A stretch of 35,329 nucleotides of DNA from a candidate division WOR-3 bacterium (GTDB taxonomy: Bacteria > Hydrothermota > Tepidihabitantia > Tepidihabitantales > DTDR01), in the NCBI GenBank assembly GCA_039801725.1, contig JBDRVE010000016.1:1-35329 (forward strand), written 5' to 3'. The notes under the pieces are model-generated. The model worked only from the letters and a program-made list of their open reading frames with translations. It was not told the DNA's origin and made no database searches. Of this stretch, positions 25,482 through 33,764 are shown piece by piece. Each line of letters opens with the position of its first letter. Position 1 is the first letter of the stretch. The position numbers and the translations under genes are program-made.

Positions 25482-26627
25482 TTAAAGAAATTTTAAAACA
25501 GTTTCTATTCTTTTTGACCAGGTGTGGTTTTCTAATACATATCTTTTTCGCTCTGCAGCAAGATTTGGGTCATTCTCTTTTAAAGCAATTTCTATTTTCT
25601 TTATAAATTCCTTTTCATCAGTTGCTAAATAAATTAATTTATTTAAGTAAGAATCAGATTGCCATTCTATTGTAGAAACTACGGGTTTCCCTAAGGCCAA
25701 ATATTCGTAAAGTTTTATTGGGTCGGATAGGTAAGAAATCTTATCTTTTTTAAATGGTATCAGACACACATCAAAAAGGTTGATATAGTAAGGAATAAGG
25801 GAATAAGGCTGGGGACCTAAAAATAAAAGGTTTTGATATTTAAAAAGCCTCTTTAAGCGGTTTTGATCCGGACCAATAAAAATAAAAGTGGCTTGAGGGA
25901 AACTTTTCATAACAGTTTCTATTAAATCTAAATCTACCCACCAATAAATTGCTCCAATAAAACCAATAATTGGTCTTTTAATATTTTTACTTATATGTGG
26001 TAATCGGGATTGGTTAATAACGAGAAAAGACCATTCTTCTGGTACACCGTTAGGAATTTTTAAAATTCTTAGGTAAGGATTCTTTTTTTCTAATTCTTTT
26101 TTAATTTCTTCATTTATTGCCAGAGCTATTTTAACTTTTTTTAAAAAGGTTTTTTCTAATCTTTCATAATAAGTTTTAATTTCTTCGTAAGGATAAAACA
26201 CTTTTAAGTCATCGGCTCGATCATAAATTATAGTACTAAATTTATTTGCCTTTTTTAATGTCCAGAACCATAATAAATTATTAACAAAAATAACGCTTTC
26301 TTGAAAAATTTCTTGAAATTTGCTAAAAATCATATGAGGAAATAACAGACCAAAATTTAAACGGTGAAAAAAGAGAAAACGACGAGGAAGATATATCGGA
26401 ATTGAATATACTTCAATATCCGAAATGTGATAATTAGTTATCTTAAGGGTATCCCAAAATTTTTGAGAAACATTTTTCTTTTCTTGCCAATAGCGATAAA
26501 AAATTGGTGCAAGAGCAAAATAATAGACTTTGTATCCCTTTTTTCTTAAACAGTTTGCCAAAAACCATGGACGACCAACAATTTTGTTGTGAGGGAGCAA
26601 CTCGCATAAAAAAACAAATTTTTTCAT
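25482..26627 (-). CDS. GT4-like glycosyltransferase, TuaH-type
   Basis: A 381-aa GT-B protein resembling TuaH-type transferases of teichuronic acid or exopolysaccharide loci. It has VFLCELLPHNKIVGRPWFLA at the start, then IIYDRADDLKVFYP, ILKIPNGVP, IIGFIGAIYWWVDLDLIETV, FIGPDQNRL, LLFLGPQPYSLIPYYINLFD and DPIKLYEYLALGKPVVST. The last corresponds to the GT4 donor site (acidic residue, then KLYEYLA, then G-x-P). No signal peptide or membrane segment. It overlaps the wzx-like gene by 4 nt. Donor and acceptor are unknown. Confidence 0.78.
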   Translation of the reverse strand: MKKFVFLCELLPHNKIVGRPWFLANCLRKKGYKVYYFALAPIFYRYWQEKKNVSQKFWDTLKITNYHISDIEVYSIPIYLPRRFLFFHRLNFGLLFPHMIFSKFQEIFQESVIFVNNLLWFWTLKKANKFSTIIYDRADDLKVFYPYEEIKTYYERLEKTFLKKVKIALAINEEIKKELEKKNPYLRILKIPNGVPEEWSFLVINQSRLPHISKNIKRPIIGFIGAIYWWVDLDLIETVMKSFPQATFIFIGPDQNRLKRLFKYQNLLFLGPQPYSLIPYYINLFDVCLIPFKKDKISYLSDPIKLYEYLALGKPVVSTIEWQSDSYLNKLIYLATDEKEFIKKIEIALKENDPNLAAERKRYVLENHTWSKRIETVLKFL

Positions 26628-27952
26628 AAGAATTTATAGAAAAGAATAATTAAAACTAAGTTTAAAATCAAGAGGATAGTGGCTAAAAAGGGTTTGGTTA
26701 AGAGAGTTTTAAAATAGAAAATCATTGAAAAGACTTGAAAAAAATAGGCAGCATAAAAACTTATTCCCACTCCCAAAGCACCATATTTGTAAGTAAACAG
26801 ATAAACTGAAAAAATAAAAATAAAAAACCACACCGCATTAAAAAAAGTTGCCAACCACATTTTGCCAGTTCCGGTAAGATAATAACCAAATATATAACCG
26901 ATGTTAACAGGAACAATGGCTCCCACAACAAAGAGGAAAGATTTCAAGGCTGGCAGATAATCTTTACCTAAAAAAATTAAAATTATTTTTGGTAGAAAAA
27001 TAAAAATCAGAAAAAGTAATAATAGGAGTAAGAAACTTGAATAGTTGATAATTTTATTAAGAAGTTTTTTTATTTTTATCAAATTACTAACCTCTTCAGC
27101 AATTATTGGTGTTAAGGGCATTCCAATGGCTATTGGAATAAAAAGAAAAAGTTGAAAAAAAGTATTGGCAATATTGAAATAAGCCACTTCGGAAAAATTT
27201 TTGGTTATTGCTAATTTAGTGTTAACTAACCAAGAAGCCGGTACCATTACCAATCCGGATAAAAAAGTAGGAAAAGCAAGAGAGATAATTTTTTCTGCTT
27301 GAAAAAAATCAAAGTTTAGTTTTAAAGAAAAAAAATTTTTTATTTTTTTTAGAAATAATATATTACCAAAAAGATTTGCTAAAATAAGAGCGCTAATCGC
27401 TCCATAAATTTCGTATTTTTTTGTTAAAAAAATAATTAATGGCAAACTTAGCAGGTTGTAACAAATATTTATGAGAGAAATACTTTTGATCTCTTTTAAT
27501 CCTTGAAGAACACCTATCCAAAAGGTATTGAAAGTAAGAAATAGTATTAAAGGATTGGTTAAATAAAAATATTTTAATAAAAATGGTTTTTTATAAACCT
27601 TCTCGGCTAAAAGTCGACTGGAAGAAAAATAAAAAATGATTACCAGACAAGAAAAGAAAAGAACCAAAATTTGGGCAGTTTGGTAAGTTGTGTCTAATAA
27701 TTCCTTATCGTTTTTTGATTGAGCAATGAATTTAGTAATAATTACCGGTAAACCAAAACCAGCGAAAAACGAAAGAAGCAAAGTTAATTGATTTATCAAA
27801 GTATAAATTCCAAATTTTTCACTAAGTAAAAAGCGGGCTAAGAATATTCCGTTTAAAGTTGTGATTAATTTAATGATAATAAGCGATAAAAAATATTGGA
27901 AACTTTGTGAAAAAATTTTCTTCAATTCTTCCATTTTTTCGATTTCCGGCAT
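26624..27952 (-). CDS. Wzx-type polysaccharide flippase (MOP superfamily)
   Basis: A 442-aa protein with about 12 to 14 hydrophobic segments and the Polysacc_synt/Wzx opening (FQYFLSLIIIKLITTLNGIF, ARFLLSEKFGIYTLI). It would flip lipid-linked repeat units across the inner membrane for assembly outside. The frame is open from a TTG at 27979, but that codon lies between the -35 and -10 boxes of its own promoter, so the ATG at 27952 (MPEIEKMEELKK) is the start. It is the first gene of the leftward operon. Its opposite orientation from the wzz-like gene divides the locus into three transcription units. Confidence 0.87.
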   Translation of the reverse strand: MPEIEKMEELKKIFSQSFQYFLSLIIIKLITTLNGIFLARFLLSEKFGIYTLINQLTLLLSFFAGFGLPVIITKFIAQSKNDKELLDTTYQTAQILVLFFSCLVIIFYFSSSRLLAEKVYKKPFLLKYFYLTNPLILFLTFNTFWIGVLQGLKEIKSISLINICYNLLSLPLIIFLTKKYEIYGAISALILANLFGNILFLKKIKNFFSLKLNFDFFQAEKIISLAFPTFLSGLVMVPASWLVNTKLAITKNFSEVAYFNIANTFFQLFLFIPIAIGMPLTPIIAEEVSNLIKIKKLLNKIINYSSFLLLLLLFLIFIFLPKIILIFLGKDYLPALKSFLFVVGAIVPVNIGYIFGYYLTGTGKMWLATFFNAVWFFIFIFSVYLFTYKYGALGVGISFYAAYFFQVFSMIFYFKTLLTKPFLATILLILNLVLIILFYKFL

Positions 27953-27965
27953 AAAAATTTTTAAA

Positions 27966-27993
27966 ATTATATTTAACAATGATTACTTTTCAA
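27966..27993 (-). promoter_or_regulatory. Leftward promoter of the wzx-GT-GT operon
   Basis: On the minus strand TTGAAA (27988-27993), 16 bp, TATAAT (27966-27971). The ATG at 27952 follows 13 nt after the -10 box, leaving a leader of about 7 nt and no room for a Shine-Dalgarno site. Confidence 0.6.
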
Positions 27994-28014
27994 TAATTAA
28001 AATTTTATTATAAT
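27987..28014 (+). promoter_or_regulatory. Rightward promoter of the nadE-GT-GT operon, leaderless type
   Basis: A weak -35 TTTTCA (27987-27992), 16 bp, and a consensus TATAAT (28009-28014). The GTG start at 28021 is the seventh base after the -10 box. Its -35 region overlaps that of the leftward wzx promoter, so the two RNA polymerase sites should compete or be co-regulated. Confidence 0.5.
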
Positions 28015-28020
28015 TATTAA

Positions 28021-28953
28021 GTGAATAAAAATGTCCTGATTGAAGAATTAAAAATTGACTCCCAATTAACTTTTTTATCCCTTAAAAATTTTATTAAAAT
28101 TAGTTGCGAAAATTTTAATAAAGAAGGGATAATTTTAGGATTGAGCGGCGGTATCGATTCTTCACTAACTGCCTATCTTTGTAAGGAAGCAGTTGGTGAA
28201 AAAAATGTTTTAGCTTTAATTTTACCAGAAATTGACAGCAATAAGGATAATATCGAAGATGCTATTCAGTTTGCTCAAAAATTAAATATAAAATACAAAA
28301 TTATTGAAATAACAAAATATTTAAAAAATTTTAGTATTTATGACTTCTTTTTTCTTAATAAATTAGTAATTCCTAAAAAAATAAAATCAATAATTATTGA
28401 AAAATTATCTCAATTATATAAAAGAGAAACAAAGCAACCACCTTTTTTTTCTACCTTGGAAGATGGAAAATTTAATAAAATTATAAGAAAAATTAATGCT
28501 TATTATCGTTTTAAACATCGTTTAAGAATGATAATTTTATATCTTTTTGCTGATTTAGAAAACCGATTAGTTGTTGGTGGTACTAACAAAACGGAATATC
28601 TTATTGGATTTTTTGTAAAATATGGTTGTGACGATGCCTGTGATATAATGCCTCTTCTTACATTATATAAAACGCAAGTGAGACAGTTATATGAATATTT
28701 AGAGTTGCCCAAAAAAATTCTTAATAAAAAGCCCTCACCGGATCTTCTGCCGGGGATTTTTGATGAAGAGATTATTGGATTAAATTATGAAGAGTTAGAT
28801 TTAATTTTGTATAGTTTAGAGAAAGGGCTACCAGGTTCCCAAATTGCCGAGATTCTAAAAATTGATAAAGAGAAAGTAGAGTATGTCTCTTTATTAGTAA
28901 AAAAATCGAACTATCATCGCTATCGGCAGGTAAAAGATGGAGATTATAATTAA
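28021..28953 (+). CDS. nadE: NAD+ synthetase, ammonia-dependent type
   Basis: A 310-aa cytosolic enzyme making NAD+ from deamido-NAD+, ATP and ammonia. The ATP-pyrophosphatase P-loop LGLSGGIDSSLTAYL is present, then VVGGTNKTEYLIGFFVKYG, LYKTQVRQLYEYLELPKKI, KKPSPDLLPG and the dE...YEELD end. No N-terminal glutaminase domain is present, so free ammonia is the expected donor. The usual KYGDGG-x-D segment reads KYGCDDACDIMP, and about 40 extra Lys-rich residues lie before VVGGTNKTE, so the enzyme is somewhat divergent. The start is a GTG with a leaderless-type promoter. Two glycosyltransferase genes follow with overlaps; NAD+ supply for Ugd is a possible but unproven link. Confidence 0.88.
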   Translation: MNKNVLIEELKIDSQLTFLSLKNFIKISCENFNKEGIILGLSGGIDSSLTAYLCKEAVGEKNVLALILPEIDSNKDNIEDAIQFAQKLNIKYKIIEITKYLKNFSIYDFFFLNKLVIPKKIKSIIIEKLSQLYKRETKQPPFFSTLEDGKFNKIIRKINAYYRFKHRLRMIILYLFADLENRLVVGGTNKTEYLIGFFVKYGCDDACDIMPLLTLYKTQVRQLYEYLELPKKILNKKPSPDLLPGIFDEEIIGLNYEELDLILYSLEKGLPGSQIAEILKIDKEKVEYVSLLVKKSNYHRYRQVKDGDYN

Positions 28954-30031
28954 TGGTCGTTTTCTAACACAAAAAATTACCGGTGTTCAAAGATATGCTT
29001 TTCAATTAGTAAAAGAAATTGATTTTTTAATAGAAAAAGGAGAAATCGAGAAAGGGATTAATTTTAAGATTATAGCGCCAAAAAATATTATTCATAAGTT
29101 AGAATTAAAATATATTCCAATCGAAAAAAAGGGATTTTTAAAAGGACATTTCTGGGAACAGATAGAGTTCCCTTTTTATTTGAAGAATAAAATTCTTATT
29201 TGTCTTGGTAATACTGCTCCTTTAATTTCATTGTTTTTGAATAAAAAAATAGTGGTTACGATTCATGATTTGGGTTTTAAATATTTTCCGGAAAATTATC
29301 GTTTCCTTTTTCGTTTCTTTTATTCCTTAATAATTCCTATTATTTTGAAATATGCGTGGGCAATAATTACTGTTTCCGAAAGCGAAAAGCGGTTGATTTT
29401 AAAGCGGTATCCTTTTGTAAAAAATAAGATTTTTGCTGTCGCCCAAGGAGGTTTTATTGAAAATCCTATTACTTCTTGGGAAATAGAAGAAAAGGATTAT
29501 CTGCTGTATGTTGGTTCGTTAGCTAAGAAGAAAAATTTAATTAATTTTCTTTTAGCTTTCGAAATAATTGTAAATAAAAATATTCCTCTAAAGGCAATAG
29601 TAATTGCTCCCGAAGGAAGAATTTTTGAGAAGGTAAATATTAATATTAATCCAAGAGTTAAAGAAAGAGTAAAATTTATTAATAAAGTTAATGACCAAGA
29701 ATTAATCGCCTATTATCAAAATGCCTTCTGTTTTGTTTTTCCATCTTTTCACGAAGGAGCTGGAATACCACCGATTGAAGCGATGAGTTGCGGTTGTCCG
29801 GTTTTATGTTCGGATATTCCGGTTTTAAAAGAAAGATGTGGAGAAGCAGCAATTTATTTTAACCCTTATCTTCCGGAAGATATTGCTCAAAAAATCATCT
29901 TACTTTTTGAAAATCAAAATTTAAGAGAAGAACTGGTAAAAAAGGGGTATGAAAGGGCAAAAAATTTTAAATGGGAGAATACTACTAAAGAAACAATTAA
30001 ATTATTAAAAAAATTGCTTTTTAAAATATGA
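28937..30031 (+). CDS. GT4-family glycosyltransferase
   Basis: A 364-aa GT-B enzyme. IIINGRFLTQKITGVQRYAF is typical of O-antigen mannosyl/rhamnosyl transferases. VVTIHDLGFKYFPENY, ITVSESEKRLIL and LLYVGSLAKKKNLINFLLAF follow. The donor signature PSFHEGAGIPPIEAMSCGCP has both glutamates, and then PVLKERCGEAAIYFNP. It overlaps nadE by 17 nt and the next GT gene by 4 nt, which suggests coupled translation. It is similar in plan to the protein encoded at 24362-25480, so the two may add similar sugars to one repeat unit. Confidence 0.87.
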   Translation: MEIIINGRFLTQKITGVQRYAFQLVKEIDFLIEKGEIEKGINFKIIAPKNIIHKLELKYIPIEKKGFLKGHFWEQIEFPFYLKNKILICLGNTAPLISLFLNKKIVVTIHDLGFKYFPENYRFLFRFFYSLIIPIILKYAWAIITVSESEKRLILKRYPFVKNKIFAVAQGGFIENPITSWEIEEKDYLLYVGSLAKKKNLINFLLAFEIIVNKNIPLKAIVIAPEGRIFEKVNININPRVKERVKFINKVNDQELIAYYQNAFCFVFPSFHEGAGIPPIEAMSCGCPVLCSDIPVLKERCGEAAIYFNPYLPEDIAQKIILLFENQNLREELVKKGYERAKNFKWENTTKETIKLLKKLLFKI

Positions 30032-31125
30032 AAGTAGCAATAATTCATGATTGGCTTACAGGAATGCGCGGCGGTGAAAAAGTTTTAGAGGTATTTTGTG
30101 AAATTTTTCCCGATGCCACTATTTACACTTTGGTTTATAATAAGGGAAAAATTTCACCGATTATTAATCAAATGAAAATCAAGACATCTATTCTTCAAAA
30201 GTTCCCTAATATTGAGAAAAATTATCGTTATTATTTACCAATAATGCCTAAATTAATTGAACAATTCAATCTAAAAGGTTATGATTTGATTATTTCTTCC
30301 AGCCATTGTGTAGCCAAAGGAGTTAAAAAGTTTAGGAACCAAATTCATATCTGCTATTGTCTCAGTCCAATGAGGTATATGTGGGATATGTTTGATGAGT
30401 ATTTTAAAAAGGCAAAATTGATAACCAGAATTGGCGCCAAGATCTTTCGTCCCTATTTGAGAAGATGGGATGTAAAAAGTTCTGAAAGGGTCGATTTTTT
30501 TATTGCCGACTCAAAAAATATTGCTAATAAAATTAAAAAATATTACCAAAAAGAATCAAAAGTGATTTATCCCCCAGTAAATACTAATTTTTATCAAATT
30601 TTAAATAAAAAAAGAGAAGATTTCTTTTTGATTGTTTCTGCCTTAGTTCCTTATAAAAAAATAAGTTTGGCAATCGAGACTTTTAACGAATTGAATTTAC
30701 CATTAAAGATCATTGGCACTGGTCCGGAAGAAAAAAAACTTCGAGAAATCGCTAATAAAAATATTGAATTTTTAGGTTGGCAACCCGATGAGAAATTGTT
30801 GGAGTACTATAATAAATGTCGAGCATTAATCTTTCCTCAAGAAGAAGATTTTGGAATTGTACCGTTAGAAGCCCAAGCCTGCGGTTGTCCGGTAATCGCC
30901 TATAAAAAAGGGGGTGCCTTAGAGACGGTTATTGAGAATGAGACAGGAATATTTTTTTACCCCCAAACAAAAGAGGCTTTAATTAAAGCAATTAAAGATT
31001 TTGAAAATTTATCTTTCTCTCCGGAAAGATGTCGAGAAAATGCTTTAAGATTCTCGCGTGAAAGATTTTACAAAGAAATAAAAGATTTTATTAACGAGAG
31101 TGTTAGATTATATTTTCGGTTTTAA
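30028..31125 (+). CDS. GT4-family glycosyltransferase, WbaZ-like
   Basis: A 365-aa GT-B enzyme. The start [20 protein letters not shown] and the segment [20 protein letters not shown] are typical of WbaZ-like mannosyltransferases of O-antigen loci. Further conserved parts are [36 protein letters not shown] and the donor site [20 protein letters not shown]. It begins at ATGA overlapping the previous gene and ends 18 nt inside the converging slipin gene, with no terminator visible, so transcripts from the two operons may run into each other. Confidence 0.87.
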   Translation: MKVAIIHDWLTGMRGGEKVLEVFCEIFPDATIYTLVYNKGKISPIINQMKIKTSILQKFPNIEKNYRYYLPIMPKLIEQFNLKGYDLIISSSHCVAKGVKKFRNQIHICYCLSPMRYMWDMFDEYFKKAKLITRIGAKIFRPYLRRWDVKSSERVDFFIADSKNIANKIKKYYQKESKVIYPPVNTNFYQILNKKREDFFLIVSALVPYKKISLAIETFNELNLPLKIIGTGPEEKKLREIANKNIEFLGWQPDEKLLEYYNKCRALIFPQEEDFGIVPLEAQACGCPVIAYKKGGALETVIENETGIFFYPQTKEALIKAIKDFENLSFSPERCRENALRFSRERFYKEIKDFINESVRLYFRF

Positions 31126-31845
31126 TAAAGAAAGAAGTTCAATCGGTAAGGGAAAAATTATTGTTGAATTCTTTTCCGCAGCAATTTCGGTTAAAGTTCC
31201 TAAGTAGCGAAGTTGGATAGCAGCAGGAGTTTGGGAGAGAATTTCGGCTGCTTCTCTTAATTTTGCCGCAGCCTGTAATTCACCATCGGCGTGAATAATT
31301 TTGGCTCTTCTTTCTCTTTCTGCTTCGGCCTGTCGGGCAATAGCTCTTTTCATCTCTTCCGGAATATCCACATGTTTGATCTCTACCATTATTACCTTTA
31401 CTCCCCAAGGGTCGGTTTGTTCATCGATAATCTTTTGTAAACGATGGTTAATCATTTCTCTTTTAGTTAATAAATCGTCCAGTTCGTATTCACCCAAAAC
31501 ACTTCTTAAGGTCGTTTGAGAAATTTGGGAAGTAGCATACAAATAATTTTCTACTTCAATTATTGCCTTTTGAGGATCAAATACTTTAAAATAGGCAACT
31601 GCATTAACCTTTACTGAGATGTTATCGCGGGTAATAACATCTTGAGGTGGGACATCTAAAGTGACCACTCTTAAACTCACTTTTATTATTCGGTCAACAA
31701 AAGGAATTAATAGAATGAGGCCAGGTCCCTTCACTTTGTGAAATCTTCCTAAACGGAAAACAACGCCTCTTTCATATTCCGCTAAAATACGAATAGACAT
31801 TAAAAGCAAAAGAATGATAATTAGTACTAAAATATAATATCCCAT
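31108..31845 (-). CDS. Slipin/stomatin-like SPFH (band 7) membrane protein
   Basis: A 245-aa protein with an N-terminal hydrophobic hairpin or membrane segment (3-20) and the SPFH domain ([67 protein letters not shown]). A helical tail follows ([35 protein letters not shown]). Slipins form oligomers in membrane microdomains and are often encoded with an NfeD membrane serine protease, which is absent here. AGGAGGG precedes the ATG. It is the last gene of the M28-plsY-gpsA-MerR-like operon, so it may take part in membrane homeostasis with the lipid genes; that link is inference. Confidence 0.9.
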   Translation of the reverse strand: MGYYILVLIIILLLLMSIRILAEYERGVVFRLGRFHKVKGPGLILLIPFVDRIIKVSLRVVTLDVPPQDVITRDNISVKVNAVAYFKVFDPQKAIIEVENYLYATSQISQTTLRSVLGEYELDDLLTKREMINHRLQKIIDEQTDPWGVKVIMVEIKHVDIPEEMKRAIARQAEAERERRAKIIHADGELQAAAKLREAAEILSQTPAAIQLRYLGTLTEIAAEKNSTIIFPLPIELLSLLKPKI

Positions 31846-31854
31846 TTTTCCCTC

Positions 31855-32178
31855 CTACTTTTTTTCTAGAATTTCTTTTATTTCCAAAAGTTCTTTATAA
31901 AGGGTGTTCAAAAATTTTAAAGATAACTTCACTTTCTTTTCTTTTTTCTTTTCTCTTATTTTTTTAGATAAATTATTTTGGATACTTTTTTGAGAATAAC
32001 CCTCTTTGAAAAGTTCTTTGATTACTTTTATTTTTGCCAATTCCTTTTCATCAAAATAAATTTTTTTCTTGATTTTTTTACCTACTTTAAAAATCTTTGT
32101 CCATTTTCTTAATTTAGATTCTTCAATTTTTAATTTTTTACTTACTTCACTTAAAGGGTATAATTTTTTTTCTTTCAT
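31855..32178 (-). CDS. Small MerR-like helix-turn-helix protein
   Basis: A 107-aa very basic protein. Residues about 6-65 form a MerR-type winged helix-turn-helix domain: YPLSEVSKKLKIEESKLRKW, then YFDEKELAKIKVIKELFKEG, then YSQKSIQNNL. A Lys-rich linker and a short amphipathic helix (LKFLNTLYKELLEIKEILEK) follow, probably for dimerisation. No ligand-binding domain or effector cysteines are present. An AAGGAG site precedes the ATG. Such short MerR-like regulators often accompany housekeeping operons. The target may be its own operon of lipid genes, but no operator could be identified. Confidence 0.75.
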   Translation of the reverse strand: MKEKKLYPLSEVSKKLKIEESKLRKWTKIFKVGKKIKKKIYFDEKELAKIKVIKELFKEGYSQKSIQNNLSKKIREKKKEKKVKLSLKFLNTLYKELLEIKEILEKK

Positions 32179-32190
32179 TTTCCACTCCTT

Positions 32191-33138
32191 TTATTGCCAA
32201 AATTCTTCTTTTAAACTTCTTTTTAATAATTTTTTAATAATTTCATTGATATCTCTTTTTAAAAATAAAATTTGGTAAATACTTTCACAAATTGGCATTT
32301 CAATATTGTAATTTTTTTTTAACTGATAGATTGTTTTGGCAGTATAGTAACCTTCGATTACACCTTTTTCTTTTTTAAAGAATTCTTCTAATTTTTGGCC
32401 GCGACCTAATGCTAGACCTAACTGGTAATTGCGGGAATATGGAGAAAAACAAGTCACCACAAGATCACCAACTCCGGAAAGTCCAGCAAAAGTTAAAGGT
32501 GAAGCCCCCAATTTTATTCCTAACCGCATCATTTCGGCTAATCCTCGAGAAATTAAAGCCGCCTTGGTATTTATTCCAAAATTTTTGCCATCTAAAATTC
32601 CCGAAGCGATAGCAATCACATTTTTGATGGCGCCGCCAATTTCACAGCCAATAATGTCATCTTGATAATATACTCTTAAGTTATCGAAGGAAAGTAATCT
32701 TTGAATCTTTCTACCAACTTTTTGGTCTTTGCAAGCAATAACCAAGGTTGTTGGCATACCCAAAGCAACTTCTTCAGGTATGCCTGGTCCACATAACACA
32801 GCAATAGGGTTATAAGGAAAATATTCATAAATTATTTCTGACATTCTCTTTAAACTTCCTTCTTCAATCCCTTTGATACCAGAGACCAAAATAGTTTTTG
32901 GTTTTATTATTTCTTTCAATTCTTTTAAAACTTCTCTTAAAGAATAGGAAGGCAATGTAAAAAAGATGATAGAGCAATCTTTTATTATTTTTAGGTTTTT
33001 TAATATTTTTATATTTCTTTTTTTAAATTTTTCTGGCAATATTTTTTTGTCGTAAACAAAGATGTTATTTTCCTTTTTTGCTAAGTGGTTGATTAAGACA
33101 CCACCCCAACGACCAGCACCAATGAATCCAATATTCAT
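32191..33138 (-). CDS. gpsA: NAD(P)H-dependent glycerol-3-phosphate dehydrogenase
   Basis: A 315-aa cytosolic enzyme reducing dihydroxyacetone phosphate to sn-glycerol 3-phosphate, the backbone of phospholipids. NIGFIGAGRWGGVLINHLAK is the dinucleotide-binding loop. SGIKGIEEGSLKRMSE, CGPGIPEEVALGMPT, GGAIKNVIAIASGILDG (catalytic Lys), AEMMRLGIKLGASPLTFAGL, GVGDLVVTCFSPYSRN and GVIEGYYTAK follow. Length is close to E. coli GpsA (339 aa). It overlaps plsY by 4 nt. GpsA makes the acceptor and PlsY acylates it, two consecutive steps of bacterial-type phospholipid synthesis. Confidence 0.95.
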   Translation of the reverse strand: MNIGFIGAGRWGGVLINHLAKKENNIFVYDKKILPEKFKKRNIKILKNLKIIKDCSIIFFTLPSYSLREVLKELKEIIKPKTILVSGIKGIEEGSLKRMSEIIYEYFPYNPIAVLCGPGIPEEVALGMPTTLVIACKDQKVGRKIQRLLSFDNLRVYYQDDIIGCEIGGAIKNVIAIASGILDGKNFGINTKAALISRGLAEMMRLGIKLGASPLTFAGLSGVGDLVVTCFSPYSRNYQLGLALGRGQKLEEFFKKEKGVIEGYYTAKTIYQLKKNYNIEMPICESIYQILFLKRDINEIIKKLLKRSLKEEFWQ

Positions 33139-33764
33139 TTTATTTTTAATCTAAATTTTGGTTCTTCCTTTCTTAGTAATCTTTTAATGTTAGGAATATG
33201 TTTTAAAATAATTAATAAACTAATAATAGTAAAGAAAAAAGGAATAATAAAATTTTGGGGTTTAAATAAAAGAAAAGATAGGGGAAGGGTTAGAGCAAGA
33301 GAAATAGAGGCTAAAGACATATAAGAAAAGATAATCAAGATTATTAAAAAGATAATCAAAGAGAAAATAAGATTTCTTGGTGCTAAAGCCAAAAGAACAC
33401 CAATCGTTGTTGCTACTCCTTTACCACCCCGAAAACGAAGATAGGGAGTAAATAGATGACCTAAAATTGCACCGATGCCAACCAAGAGAGGTAATAAAGA
33501 AAGTTCTTTTGAAAAATAGGTGATAAAAAATCCCTTGCTAATATCTAATATTAAAACCGGTATCCCATATAAATAACCTAATGTCCGATAGACATTGGTA
33601 AAACCAATATTTCTACTACCATAATTTCTAATATCAATCTTTTTAAAAACCTTCGGAATTAGATAACCAAAAGGAATGCCACCAACTAAAAAGCCAATAA
33701 AAAGAGAAGAGAAAATAATTGCCAGAATTTCTAAATCATTATTTATTGAAAGATAGATTCTCAT
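33135..33764 (-). CDS. plsY: Acyl-phosphate:glycerol-3-phosphate acyltransferase PlsY
   Basis: A 209-aa integral membrane enzyme with about five membrane segments. It moves the acyl group from acyl-phosphate to glycerol 3-phosphate, making lysophosphatidate. All three cytoplasmic signature loops are present: GGIPFGYLIPKVFKKIDIRN then YGSRNIGFTNVYRTLG, FRGGKGVATTIGVLLALAP, and the C-terminal ILKHIPNIKRLLRKEEPKF. It overlaps the genes on both sides by 4 nt (ATGA type), so the three are translationally coupled. It uses glycerol 3-phosphate from gpsA downstream; plsX is not in the window. Confidence 0.95.
   Translation of the reverse strand: MRIYLSINNDLEILAIIFSSLFIGFLVGGIPFGYLIPKVFKKIDIRNYGSRNIGFTNVYRTLGYLYGIPVLILDISKGFFITYFSKELSLLPLLVGIGAILGHLFTPYLRFRGGKGVATTIGVLLALAPRNLIFSLIIFLIILIIFSYMSLASISLALTLPLSFLLFKPQNFIIPFFFTIISLLIILKHIPNIKRLLRKEEPKFRLKIK

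Noticed and set aside
27953-27979. TTG start at 27979 for the wzx-like gene
   Set aside because: It lies upstream of the -10 box of the gene's own promoter, so it would not be in the mRNA; the ATG at 27952 is kept.
3297-31125. Foreign genomic island for the glycan genes
   Set aside because: No integrase, transposase, attachment repeats or clear base-composition change is visible; core genes (rho, prfB, clpPX, nadE) are interleaved.
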